Shown here piece after piece: positions 1-13,000 of a stretch of 64,000 nt of DNA. Each line of letters opens with the position of its first letter. Within the stretch, counting starts at the first letter, position 1. Origin of the DNA: Gymnorhina tibicen (lineage: Eukaryota; Chordata; Aves; Passeriformes; Artamidae); assembly GCA_013399875.1 (NCBI GenBank), contig VXAZ01007517.1, positions 558,001 through 622,000 of the forward strand. The letters run 5' to 3'. The notes under the pieces were generated by a model. The model was not told the DNA's origin. It saw only the letters and a list, made by a program, of their open reading frames with translations, and ran no database searches. The position numbers and the translations under genes are program-made.

Positions 1-3000
1 GTGGTTTTTAATGCATAAACCTCAGGCGTGCAGATAAACCCAAGTACACTGGAGCCAAGGTTTGAAATTGGTGCCTGAAACATGTCTTTAAAACCAGCTT
101 TTTTGTCAGGGAATTTTGTCTCTGTCATCTGGAATTATGGGCTTTAAGGCCCCCCTGGCTATAAAAAGAGCAAGTGTGAGGATTTCACCATGATTCCTTT
201 GTAGCTCAGTATCTGAAATACTCCAGCCATAAGTCCAGCTCAGATCACGATGGTAATTTTAGGCACCCCACTTCAGGCACCAAGTGCAAAATGGCTGAAG
301 GTCCAAATGGTTCCAGTTCATTGCAGCCTGCTTTGCTTGTTAATGTCCATTATCTCACTCTTCTGCCTTTCTTCCCTTGGTTATTGACTAAATTCTTTGT
401 AAGTGTTCAGGAATTAATTCTTCTGCAACTGTATTTAAATCTAACCATGAGGTACTTATATGTATGTATGTGAACCTAAAGGAAAAAAAACTTACTGACA
501 GAGAAATACTTTACATCACAATTTAAGAATACAGATGCCATTTTGAAAAGTTGTGTGTAATCTGGAAGCTGTATTACCAGAAAACAGAAAACTTTTGTAC
601 CAAGATAATGTTTCTGAAGCAGAATTGAAGCTTATCATGTAATTCAGCTTGGAGACTCCTGTTTGAAGCTCATTAGGTTTGGTTTTCTTTAATAATAGAG
701 ATGGGCTATGGCAGGGTCACTCAAGTGGCTTGTTTAGTGCAGTTGTGTGGACATATCCCCTGTAGTGTCCTGTCAGTATCAGGCTTGTGAAGCCAGGCAG
801 TGTTGTCATTATCACATCAGTCTTGGAAGTTGCATGAAGATGGTTTTCCTTCCAATGACACTATGGAAAAGCGACAAATCTTTACTCCGTCCAACACTTT
901 CTAAAATAAGCAGGAAGTAATTTTTATCTGTAGATTCTGACTGCAAAACTCTCTGTATGTAAATTACATATTCCCCTGGGATTCTCTTTTGAAACATTCT
1001 TTATATGCTAATACATGGTAAACAATATATACAATTTTAAAACACTGGTTAAACGTGCATGGCAGAAGGGCTGGTCGTGTATTGTCCATTGTCAGGGAAT
1101 TCCACGGTGAGCAATAGTGTTTCTTTTCTTGTGCCCTCTGTCATTAATATTGTTGTTACTGTTTGTTTTCTTATCTCATTGCTGTTTCCAGAAAAGTGTT
1201 CTTATCAAACCTTTAATTTCTGTGCCTTCAATTCTCCTCTCCAGCCACCACAGGGGGAGGGGAAAGAGAGGAGGAAGGGGGCGTCAGTGTGGTTTGGAGA
1301 GTCTCAGAGGGAGCACTAAACTGGGGAGTACCATTCCTAAACCATGATACATACAACCCAAGAAAGCATACATTGTTATTATTTTGAGTATGGCTCATCA
1401 AATATTTTTGAATGATCTGAAATCTATAAAAATAAAAGCAGTGGACCTTCAAAGATAACTAGTAGCCAACAGATCACTAATAACCTTTATCTGTGTCTTG
1501 CAAAGCATTTTAAAATGAATGACTGGAACATGAGAGCATATCTGGGAGGTCACTATGCAATTCCTTCCTTTGGTAGCTCAGTGGAGTTGGCTGTCCTGAC
1601 TACAGCCATGATTAATTTTTAGATGTGTTTCTCCTAAGGCCAAACTTTCCAGTCTGAGCAAGTTGCACATCAGTCCTTGCAGGGTCAGTTAAGTAACTAA
1701 TAAGGCATCTGTGAAGCTCTGTGCAGAGCATCCTTGTGCATACAAATGTCAAATTACTCAACACAAAATGCTGAACAGAGTATTTTTAAATCTTGCCTAT
1801 TTTTTTAGAAGCAGGTAGCTAAATGTTCCACCAGGGAGACGGGTGAGCTCGGTGGATGTTTCCAAGGCACTGCCAGCACCCATTCTGCCGCTTTGATGTG
1901 ATAGTCTAGAAGCTGCTAAAACGTGGAAAACAGAGCATCAGGTACTTCTCAACAAAAGTTATTTACACCCAATATTATACTGCTAAGAAGGTTAATTTAT
2001 TCTGTTGAGTTATAGGTAAAGTGGGATCAAAGGCAGCTTCCACCTCTTCTGTGGGCGACATGCCACTGTGCAGAAGGGATAATGAGAAGCAAAGGGTAAG
2101 AGAAAAAGAAAATGTGTCTACTTCACTGGGAACACCACCTGCCTTCCAGCCCCTCCTTCCAACTGACAATTATGTATATTTATGTGTTATACATACATTG
2201 TTCAATGTCTCTTGGATTGCAAAAATATCTAGGAAAAAGGAGCAAAATTAATTTTATCGCTCAGCCATGCCAGTACCTTAGCCACCAAACCTCTAAACTG
2301 TGTTCCATTTTGTCTTTTATGGGGTCATGGAAGTAGCATTTGTTTCTGCTTGATGATTGTATTTGAGCAGGTGAGGTGGTGCCTGCCATCACTGGGCTCA
2401 GCCACGACCTTGTGGGGATCCGGTGCATCCTGAAGCCTTAGCAACAGCTCCAGCTGGAGGGATGTCGCATCTCAGAGATGGAGGAACAACCTATAATTAC
2501 AACTGCTTTTAGAAAAAAGTGGCAGTGTTGTGTTTTATGTGGAATTCAAGTCAATCACTATGCAGATGAGAGATGCTCTGAGCACAGCCTGAGATTCTGT
2601 TGTCAAGGGAGTGGTGTACATGTCTGCCACAGGTAGAAAGGAGGGATACACCAGCCCAGGCACCTGGGCCATATGCAGAAACAGAGAATAAAACATCTAC
2701 AGGCCACTCGAGGAAACAATAAGTTTAGATACTTGCTGAAGTGGCAGTTCAGTGGGTGGAGTTTGGATCAAAATGTTGGGCCTAAATTCTACAAATTCTG
2801 CTTTGGTTTTGATGGAGACACTTGCATCTTTAATTGCATGTACTGGATGTCAGTTTTACGTACTGAACTTACTGGCTCAAATTTACTCAAAAGACCAAAA
2901 GGAAAGGTCAACAAAAATTGAACATGCTTCTTCCAAAGTCCTGGAGCCATCAGGAACCTTTACCCCTTCTCTGGCTGCAAATGAAAAAGCTGCAGCATTA

Positions 3001-3469
3001 CAAAAGAATCTTGAATTGAACAATGCATTAAAGATACTGTGATCTCCACTAATAACCCTTTTTTTCTGCTAAATGTCTCTGCCAGTGCTCTACCAGTAAC
3101 TCTCTTTCTGATAAAATATCTGTGTTACTGATGGATCAGGGTTCAATTTTTATGCTTTGCAACATTTGCTTCTCAGGCAGATAATATATTGCCATGGAAA
3201 TACAGGCCATTTCTCACTGCACATTTCAAAGAGAGAGCATGGCACTACGCCATGTTATGGCTGTTAGCATCACTATATCATCCCTTCAGAGTGGTCTGCT
3301 CTGCTACCACTTTCCAAGGAATCTCTTTCGGGGCATGACACTGTGAAACTAGAGAAATTATGTTTGGCAATAACATGGGTTGATGGCAAGATATGTCAAA
3401 CAGCTGAAGTTATAGCCTCCTTTTCAAAAGCTGTCCTCTGCCCCATCACCACTGCTGATGGTTAGATTT
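1..3469. other. Non-coding DNA, no gene recognised
   Basis: AT-rich sequence with only short chance open frames. A weak exon-like piece lies at 2016-2095: it is preceded by TTATAG, ends in AGG before GTAAGA, and has a small open frame. Its polypyrimidine tract is poor, so I do not call it as an exon. A locally GC-richer, CpG-retaining patch sits around 2370-2490 with no recognisable content. A small hairpin, CATGGC/GCCATG, lies at 3238-3254. Confidence 0.6.
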
Positions 3470-3550
3470 GTTGGTCCCGCCTCCCAGTTTGCACAAACGG
3501 GATAAAAGTAGGCGAGTGAGTCAGAAGCACAATGCACACTGTGTGAGGTG
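3470..3550 (+). promoter_or_regulatory. Promoter-like cluster: GC box, TATA-like box, AP-1 site
   Basis: A GC-box-like CCCGCCTCCC at 3476-3485 is followed by a TATA-like GATAAAAG at 3501-3508 and a perfect AP-1 consensus TGAGTCA at 3517-3523. If it is used, transcription would start near 3530-3540 on the + strand. No convincing exon follows; the open frame at 3624-3812 is short and unremarkable. The order and spacing are what a core promoter would show, but each motif is common by chance and nothing here proves activity. It could equally be a distal element. Confidence 0.22.
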
Positions 3551-6500
3551 TGTAAAACATCCCTCAGTGGGAGCTTGGCGGTACAGATAGTCATGTAAGA
3601 TGAAGTGAAATAAGTGTTCCTTTGTGAATAGAGGCCCTCTGCCCAGCCTTTGCATCACACTGCTTAACCTGGCCTACAGCCTACATAAAGATACATGGAT
3701 TATAAAGAAAACACTCCTTTCAGAATGCTATGTGAAAACTTGTAAAACATTGCTTTTGTCCACACAACATGTATTCATTCTGGAATGTCAAATAAACACA
3801 GGGACTTGCTGAATATCCTTGCTCTCATCTGACATTTTTGGGTCCAAACATAAAACTGATACATTGCTAAGAAGGGCTGAGAAATTAAAATCTGTGAAAA
3901 GTAAAGCATCTCAGAGACTGTAAATTTTTTCCTGCGTGAAAGTCAAGGAATCAAAGTGTGACCTCCTCAGCATGGGTAGAGAATTGGGGGAACATGAAGC
4001 CTTGATCTCACTCTGAGCGTCGTCCAAGGAGATTTAACTCAACAAGATGGATCAGCTGTTATCTGAGCTCTAAAGGGTAAAGTACAATTAGCCCCTTTGC
4101 TGCCAAGTGAGAAAATTTTAGTATACTACAAGTAACATGAAAATCTGGTCAGGAAAGAAGACTATTTTCATAAACTACACAAGGGTTTGGATTTTTATCA
4201 TATTTTTCCTATGACTATTTTCTCTGATGAAATTCTGAAAAGTGTCAATCCTTCCTTGTCCTCTGTTACAGGCTCTTTCTGTAATTATTTGCTTTCCACA
4301 CCTTCTAGTTTGTAAACAATATGAAAACATGAAAATGTAATTTTCCCATTTTGATACTGACTTCCATTCAATGAAAGTCCTTAAATAGGAAGTAAGCAGA
4401 GAAAAATAACTTAATGACACTGATTTTTAAGGAAAAGTGGAAATTCTCCAGACTTTTGCATTGCCTTCAAAAAAATGTATTTTCAAAATCCAGAAAATGA
4501 AAATTATGTTTCCAACTATCCATATTTTCTGCTAAGTACCCTCTCTGTTTGACAATAATCATGTAGCAAACATTATTACTTTTTTTTTTTGGAAGATTGC
4601 TCTGACTTCTTATTTTATATGAAGCTCCTAGGATAACTTTCTAAACTATTATTTATTAAAAGCAAAATCTCATATGATTTTAATCATAAACAATATGATA
4701 TGATTGTCAATAAATTTTTTTCTCTGATTTTCATTATTCTTTTTAGCTTTCATTATCTTTTTTTTCTGCAAACAAATAAATGTAGGCTAAATAATACAAC
4801 CGAAGGGGCAAAACATAGCCACTGTGTGGATGGTAATTTAAATGCTAAAACTAAACAATTTTACTATTCATGATAAAATATTTGCTTGCTTTCAGATAAC
4901 CTTGGTTTGTGATAACTATCTGAATAACTTCATTTGCAGATCTTGCTGAAGAAGTAAGTCAGTGTGAAGGAATGTGTCCCAAATGTCGTGTTTCTGTTTT
5001 TTTGCTTTTGCATTCCTCTAGATATTTGCTGTGTGCACAATCTATCTTTGAGAAGCTCAGTGTAAAGCCTGGGATATGTCATCAGGAAGGGAAAAAATGA
5101 ACTGAGTAGCATTTGTCAAATATCTGCGATGATTACATTATCATATGTTTCTTATAGGATGTTCTGCTAAAGAAGGCCCACTTACAAGGCCTCTTCCTTC
5201 TCTTCCATCCCTCTACCCTCACCCCATCAAAAAAAATATTCTAGCTTCTGTTGATCCACAAAATGCTTAATGTCATTTTAATGCACAGCACAGAGCTGGC
5301 ACCCTCAGGCTGTGAAAATTATGTTCTGGTATGTGATATGGGGAAGGGAAAAAGTGAAAGATACTGCCTGGATTTGGCAAGGATATCAGGAAAGGGAATG
5401 GGAGGTGGAAAAGCTGTTAGGAAATGTAGATTGGTAAGAGTGTCAAACAAAGACTGAATGGGAAGGACTCAAGGGGGAAACTGAAAGTTTTGTGGAGAAT
5501 ATATGAGGTGACCGGCTGAGTTTGAAAGCATCCCTATCAACCATTTCAAGTCTGCTCCTCTTCTGTTTCAGCTTCTCGTTTACTCGTCATTCATTACTCT
5601 GGTGGTTTGCATCTCTAGTGACTTTTTCCCAAGCAAATGACATTCCATGGTTTAAGTCAACCAGGTTCCCAGGTGCTTCCTCTCTCCTACCTCCAAATAA
5701 CATCCCCTGAAATCCAGGGAGCAGATAGGATACCTCATCATTTTCCTGAAGGCCAGGTTAGTGTTTTCTTTTGCATTCAATCCTGTGGCACCCATGCATG
5801 CTCGGAGAGGCTAACACTGTTTGACTATTTTCTCTTGTTGCTGGTGCCTCTTTCAGGGACTGGGATTCTGTAAACTGTTTTTATGGTGTTCAGTTTATTT
5901 CTTTTCTCTGACTTTCAATAAAACATTCCATTTTCTTCTACCACATCCCTCTCCCTGCTGACTTCTCTGGCTATTTGTGGGATCTAATCGCTCTCTGCAA
6001 TTTCCTCCTCCCTCTCACCCTCTACTCTGCACTTGACAACAAGGTTGCTTCGCCTTGCCCCCTCACTGGGTAATATTTACTGTGACTTAAGCGCTATCTC
6101 TCTTTTCCCACCTGACTTGGCATCCTATTCTGATTCCATAAATAAGCATGATGATGAAACATCTTGGACGGGTACTTGGTTGGCACAGGTGTCCAAACAT
6201 TCTGTTCTTTCCTGAGTGGCGTATCAGTTGCATATATCTTGTAGAAGGGAAGAGGAGGCCCAAGCTGTCCCTATGCTCCTACTTACTCTTTTTTTGTAGG
6301 CAATGATTTTCAGATTGCAAATCCTCTGAGATGTATACTATGTTTCACAAGTCAGCCCTTATTATTTGTGGTTATGAAAGGGCTGAAGATGTCTGATAGC
6401 AAAGGTGACTATAAAAATAGATCTCCAAAATGTCATGAGAAATTTGGTACAACTATTTATTTACTTATTACAAAAAGGAAAAAAAAGTATTTTAAGAGGC

Positions 6501-8489
6501 CCTATAAACATAGTGGGCATAACATTAAAGACTTTACTTTGTAGCACAATTCTTTATGAAAGACTATAATTGAAAACATGGTAGTTTTGAGACCAGAGAA
6601 TAGAGAAAAATGTACAGAAGGAAAAAAAAGGAAAACCCCAAGCATTTTAATTTCAAATTTGTATGACTCATTTCTGTTTGAGACTGAATTTAGTCGTCAG
6701 TCTTTTCCTTTGTTTTGCCTTATAATCAATGGCTAGACCACAATCCCGTTTCCAATAGAGGGTGGTACCAAACATGCTTTGAATACAGGTTTCTTTCCTT
6801 TTTTATTAGAAGAGCACAAAATAATGAATTGACTAATGCTGTCTATCGAAGGCATTATTTTGCAGAATCTCAACCTGGGCTCAAAGCTGCTGAAACTACA
6901 TCTAATTTACTAGGAACACATATTTACTACTAGAAAATGCTAGTATTTTTATGCTTAGTCACATTTGATGTTGAGGACTGAAGGATGAGGTTTCCATTTT
7001 TTACATAGTTCCCATACAGGCAGATTATTTGTCCCTGAAGCTACTCTCCTTTCTCTGCTTTCTAAGCTGGACAACACCCCTGGGATGTTCAAGGAAGGGA
7101 AAGAGCCAGCAAATCTTGCCTGCAAAGGTCAGTTGGATATGCTCAGTCAAATAGAGAAATAAACTTCTGGCATAAAAGTTTGCTTTGTGCTTCTTATGTA
7201 ATCACAAAGGCATGAGATGAGACCCTACCTTGTTTCTTGCAGATAATTTATCCTGTGGTGTTTAAGCCCCATGGGATGAATAGCCTCTTCCCTTGATTTT
7301 ATGTACACTATGGCTCAGAGGGAGAATCCAGGAATGTGGAACATCTTTGTGTGTCTTTCCTGGGGAATTGTTTTAGCTGCACCTCCTCTTTGGACAGAGC
7401 AGCATGAATGCTTCCCACTCCAGAGGGAAAATGATTACTACTCGGAGGAAAAAATCTCAGTTTGAGAAACAGAATTGTCTCTGAGATGTACTCGAACTGC
7501 AGGATTTTGGTGCAATATGTGTGTATGTGAAATCATTTGTACTGAGTTGAATCTGGTAGTAGTATTGATTATTTGTAGTGGGAAAACTGGCAAAAGAGAA
7601 AAAAAATACTATACTAGTTTTCTCTTGGGAAATTCCCTTTTTTGCTCCAACTTCAAGAATCTTATGCTGTTATCAAAACATTCTATCTTAGGGTGTAAAG
7701 GTAAAGGACAGTATGGATAATTTTTACTTGCTTCTTCATTAGAGGAATCCATAATGTTTTAGAGAAACAACATCACCTTTGTACTAAAAATGGAGATGGG
7801 TCCATGCACAAAAATGTGATTCTAGTTGTGGATCTCAAACAATATAGAAGTGAACAAAGATCTCAGATGCTCTGTCACACTGAGACAGAAGATGGACAAT
7901 TGCATGATAAGCTCTTTAAAAGTCTGTATAACGACTGGAAAAAGAGAGGGTTAGAGTACTCCTGCTAGTGTTATTCAGTTTCAAAGACATACCAAGGTTA
8001 AAATAAAAAAATTCAGAGTATGGACTGCAGTCTCTTGTGTTCCCATCCCAAAGCCCACTCCAGCCTTTCAGGAACAATTGTTCAATTCCACTCCCAGAGA
8101 GCAGTAGAAAAGGCAAGCTGTTAGGGTGAAAATATTCTGCTGGCTTTTCTTGTTCTCTACAGAAAACTGAACATTAGTTCACAATCTTAAATATCTGTCA
8201 CCACATCATCTGTCTTGCTTGAGTATCAAGACACAGTTAGTGGGTAATAAAGGCCCTCTAAATGAAAGAGAGGGAATACGCCATGTCCTGAAACATCATA
8301 GAATGTTCTGCTTCATGCTACATTTTATTATGTTAAGTTACTCTATATAGTTTTCATCAGGGGTTGTTTAGTTAACCTCTGCCTCATGATATATTTGTCA
8401 ACTCAATTAAAAATAACCATTAAAAATAAATAAATCAGATTTTTATTTTCCCTTTTTTAATAATATTTGATTATCTGCTCTTTTTTCCA
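3551..8489. other. Non-coding DNA, no gene recognised
   Basis: No exon or young transposon is recognised. The stretch is AT-rich, with pyrimidine-rich patches around 5930-6020 and A/T runs near 4560-4790. Open frames are all under about 80 codons and show no family features. Confidence 0.6.
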
Positions 8490-8800
8490 CCTTTCCCCAA
8501 GGTTCCTTTATTTAGCGCTCACACATAAATTAGCTGATGAAGAAGGCTGGCTCCAAACGCATTTCACAGGTCCTATGAGACATGCCAAGACGAACAATTT
8601 AAACCATGTTTTCTCCAAATAGGCAACACAAAGTTAATTTTTGTGGTTGTCCTTTGCTTGGATGTGTGGCATGAGCTTTTCAGTGCCACCAAATCAAATA
8701 CATGTACAGTAAAGCAGCGGTAGCAGTACAATGACATTTCCACAGTTTCATCACGAAAATAATTAAATAGCCCACCAAGACTTTTGGGAGAAGTCAGATG
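8490..8800. promoter_or_regulatory. Candidate conserved non-coding element
   Basis: This block is more complex in base composition than its flanks and has no simple repeats. It retains several CpGs (for example in TTTAGCGCTC, CAAACGCATT, AGACGAAC, AGCGGTAG and CACGAAAAT) and several homeodomain-type cores (AAATTAGC, GTTAATT, AATTAAAT). Such texture is typical of vertebrate enhancers under constraint. No open frame or splice pattern explains it. This is an impression from composition only; alignment across birds and mammals would decide it. Confidence 0.3.
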
Positions 8801-9556
8801 AACTCTAACACTGTAATTGTGGTAGGCTGAGGTTCAAATCAGGGTGAAACACTTTAGACCTATAATAAATGTAAAGTGGTGACCTCATGTGAAATAAAGC
8901 AAAACCAGATTTGGTTACCACACATATTCTTCACACAATCATTTCAATAGGTTTTAAAAAGGAACTAATAGCAGTAGCCGTGTTAGTTCTGAAGAAGAAT
9001 TAAATCTGAGGTTTTGACTGCCTTCTCTATTCATGTTTTGCAACAGTATGGATATTCTACATATGGTACTAATTCCCTTACTGAATTAGTCATTGTACTT
9101 CCCATGTGCCAACCAAGCCCATCCTTCTGCCAGTTCCAGCCCACAGATAAAGTCCAGGCATGAGTCCCATCCCAGCACAACAAAATTCTTGGTGGTGAAG
9201 CCATCTTTTGGTCAGATGCCCAGAGAGTTTCAGGTTGTAGGAAGCAGTGCTCATCACCTTTCACTTCTTGTTGTGCCAGAACACAGGGTTATCTGATACT
9301 GAGCTGTAATGTATCCCATGGCTACAGATGATGAGTAAAAGCACTGATAAAGGGAAGGGACTGAACTTCAAGCCTGCTTTCACATTGCCAGAAGGAATGT
9401 CCTCAAGCTGCTTTGAAGCTTTCATTGAAATAGAAGATATTTTGGTTTTTTGGAGGGAATGAGGGTTATTATTTGTTTGTGTAAATAAACCCCAAAACTA
9501 CAGCAAGTCAGAGGAAAACAGCCTGTGAACATTAAATACCTTTCAGTTATAAATTT
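8801..9556. other. Non-coding DNA, no gene recognised
   Basis: No exon, RNA gene or repeat is recognised between the candidate conserved block and the CR1 insertion. Short opposed open frames at 9031-9296 have no family features. Confidence 0.55.
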
Positions 9557-10025
9557 TAGAGCATCCAAAGCAGGGCAACGAAGCTGGAGAATGGTCTGGA
9601 GCACAGGTCTGATGAGGAGAGGCTGAGGGAACTGAGGCTGAGGGATTGTTTAGTCTGGAGAAAAGGAGACTCAGGGGAGACCTTATTGCTCTCTACAACA
9701 CCCTGAAAGCAGGTTGTGGTGAGGTGGTGGTTGGTCTCTTCTACCAAGGAACAAGTGACAGGAGGAGAAGAAATGGCCTCAAGTTGCACCAGGGAATGTT
9801 TAGACTGGATATTAGGAAAAATTTCTTCATGGAAAGAGTTGTCAACCATTGGAACCAAATACCCAAGGAAGTGGTGGAGTCACTATCCCTGGAAGTGTTC
9901 TATAAAATGTGTGGATGTGGCACTTGAACTCATGGTTTAATGGTGACCATGGTTGTAGTGCTGGGTTGACAGTTGAACTTAATGATCTTAGAGATCTTTT
10001 CCAATCTTCTATGATTCTATGAGTC
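9557..10025 (+). mobile_element. CR1 LINE, 5'-truncated, 3' end intact
   Basis: A non-LTR retrotransposon of the avian CR1 family. The sequence begins within the ORF2 (reverse transcriptase) 3' portion; the frame at 9646-9927 still reads [14 protein letters not shown], then [15 protein letters not shown] and HWN, which are the familiar C-terminal blocks of bird CR1 ORF2. It ends with the characteristic 3' region (AATGATCTTAGAGATCTTTTCCAA) and the short ATTCTATGA-type repeat near 10010-10020. A full CR1 is several kb, so this copy of about 470 bp is a typical 5'-truncated, dead insertion. Point changes and frame breaks are present but the copy is well preserved, so it is moderately young. It has no host role that I can see. 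Confidence 0.95.
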
Positions 10026-13000
10026 TGAGGTAGAATAATTTGCAAAACAGTTTTCCTCTTGTGCAGTGTTTTGCCTGAGAAGGTGCCCAGGAGCAGATGC
10101 TCAAGGAAGCTGCAACTGTGCATTCCCAGCATCTCAAAATCAGGACATCCCATGATTTCCTGAAACAGTTTGCTTTCGGTTCATAATTTGTAGGAGCTGT
10201 CTCTGGACACTCAGATATTTGTCTAGCACTTTTTTAGCTAATCTATGCTTTTAACGTCCAAAATTTATTGTGAAGATGAACACTACAATTTTGCTCTGTG
10301 GAAAGAAAAAGAAACACATGCATTTATGTTTGTTAATCTTCTATCTGACAGTTTCATAAGTGCTCCCATTTGCTTGTTGTGTGGGCTTAGTTATCTCCTG
10401 TACGTCTCTAAATCTTTCTGATTTTCAGTTGCCATTCTCCCTTCCCTGTTTTTGTCTTCTTTTCCAGTGTTCCTGTTAATCCAAAACACTTAACATCCAG
10501 GGGAAAATATATTAACATGACTTTTTAAAGTATAATGAGAGGTTTAATTTCAATTTCTTTGGTCCGCCATAGCCTTCAAGGGAGCTCTAGAATAAAAACC
10601 AAACAATTTCAGATTTACCTTCCCTGCAGTGTCAAGGTAAGAATTCTAGTGCTTCTTTTAATTTAAAAGATCTTTTCAACCTGACCTAGCTGAACATGTG
10701 TTTGAATCTCAATACATATTGATGCAATTTAGTGAAGCTACAACTACTCTGTGTTAATAACACAAACATATTCTATTTCTTTTTTTCTGTCACTTAAAAC
10801 TGCATTAATCTGAGGAGCAACTGCCTGTTGACTTTCTGAACTCATTTGCCATTAAAAAGCTATGATAACTAAATAAGTTTGAAATAAAGATATTTTGTTT
10901 ACTATCATGCTTTTCTCTGACACCAATATCCTAATATACTGATTTTTAACACCGAGAAGCCAGAAAAAGAAAGATGGTCGAGCACTCATTTTTGTATTCA
11001 TTTCTGTTAATGAAGATGATGAAACCTTTTTTTGGCATGAATTAACTAAGAAAGATTTCAAGTCTAGGGCTTAAGCTCAGTTAGCAAAATGACAGCAGAA
11101 AGATAGAGCAAATTATCAGACTGAGAAGATATATAACAAATCTTAGTCTAGTGCATGCATAATTGTTAATGAGTAAAATAATACTGCAATGAAATTACAA
11201 AATCTGATGATTCCAATGGCAGAATGCATCTCATCTACTCATACTGGCATCCTTCTAAGACTGTTCAGTGACCAGTTATTTTCCCTTCAAAAATATCACA
11301 CATGTTTCTTAGCAAATAAAATTCTGTGCTCAGGCAAGGCCAAGATAACAGTAAATATCACACTTCCAGAATAATTCTGGTGACACAGAATTGCTGTTAT
11401 CATTGCACAGAAATAATGCCAAAGGAAAATGATAATACTAACACAGAACATTGCAGGAAGGCGTGTGAATGATATCCTAACATGTGGCCTCAATTCTCTC
11501 GATTCAAATCTCTATTCAAAGGCCATAAAAGAGAAAGAAAATAATAAAAACAGAAGAAGAAGAAGAAAAAAAAAACACATCCAAAAACCAAACTAAGAAG
11601 CAAAATATACATGTAACACATATAAGACTTTCCCCTGTATTTTTTTCAGACTTATGGGTAGGCCCCAGCTTAGGCATGTAGTTTTGGTGCCTAACTCTTG
11701 AGGCTCTCAGCGAAGAGAAGTGAGCAGAGGTAGCTGGTTGCATAAGGTGTTTGTTGAGCAGCTCTGAGTATCTTCTTTCTCTATCCATATCTTAGGGAAA
11801 AGATTTCTGGGGACTGGACTGCTTTTGTATTTGTCTTATACAGAAGTGAGCAGATTTATAAACAACAGTAATAAACCATAGAATGCACCCAGATGAATCA
11901 ATTAACAGTCAATTTTCAGTTAGTGAGTCTAAATGGCAGAAAGATGTCTGCTGTCTCAGAGATGGTAGACTTTTTGGGACATATTATAAATGTGTAACAC
12001 TTCTGCCCAGATTCAAAGGTAATATACAGACTCCCAGAAAGGTCTCAGCGTGTGAAAAGATTCATAGTTTCCTTCAACACCTAAGTGAAAGCACTCCTAG
12101 CAGAAACACTGCAAAATGAATGTTGAATTGAACTACAGCAATAAATGGGATAGGGCAGTCCTTTCTGAAGTTTCTGAAGAACAACTTTATTATTCTTTAT
12201 CATTATATCAGAGCTTGTGAGGCTCTGAAATGCTGGTGCCAGTGAAAAGACCATTATGGTCATGATCAGCTGAAATCTTTATGTATCAATTAATGAAGTT
12301 CAAAATATTTCAGACTGTATATATGAAAGATACAGATTAGAGGAGTTTAAACTCTTCTCTTCTTTTTATGCTTGCTTATGTGTGTTGGAGAAATAAGTAG
12401 GATTTCAATATATGACAAGATGTGAGACAAAGAAGGATTGATCACTTTTGGTGAAGTCCTGATCCCTACACCTTCCAGTATATTCTGAAAGTGGCTGGTG
12501 CATGAAACCTGCAAGTGCCTGGAGATTCACAGCTTCAAGTGCACTCTGTGAAAGATAGGGACTGATTCTCAGGGTGCTTATGATTATTGAAGGACTCCAC
12601 AGAGAGTCATTGGTATGTAAAGGGTTTTATTTTTAAAGATATAACTTACTGGAATAAAACAGAAAAGTTACATTGTGTGATATGTGCACTTTTCTAAAGA
12701 AATGCTACTCATCATTTTCCAGTGAGAAAAATGGGGTATTTGGGCATTGATAACATTTATGAAAGAGTACTGTTTTGGAGTCAGAGGCTAGGAAACACAG
12801 ACATTTGTGTTGTGATTTTAGCCAGTGTGAGTTTTGCTAAGAAAGACAGCATAAGACAACATTAATAATCACTCACACCCTCAAAAGCACAGGGACTGAC
12901 ATTTGTGAGTTCAAGGCAAAAGCACATAGCTTCATTTCCAGATACTTGGAGATCACACACAGTGCAAGTGTCATAAATCAGTTGAAAAATATATTGGCAA

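Noticed and set aside
1571..1640. tRNA-like A box (TAGCTCAGTGG at 1574-1584)
   Set aside because: No B box, no cloverleaf arms and no terminator at the right distance.
2016..2095. 80-nt exon-like piece with TTATAG and GTAAGA boundaries
   Set aside because: Poor pyrimidine tract and no supporting features; below the level I would annotate.
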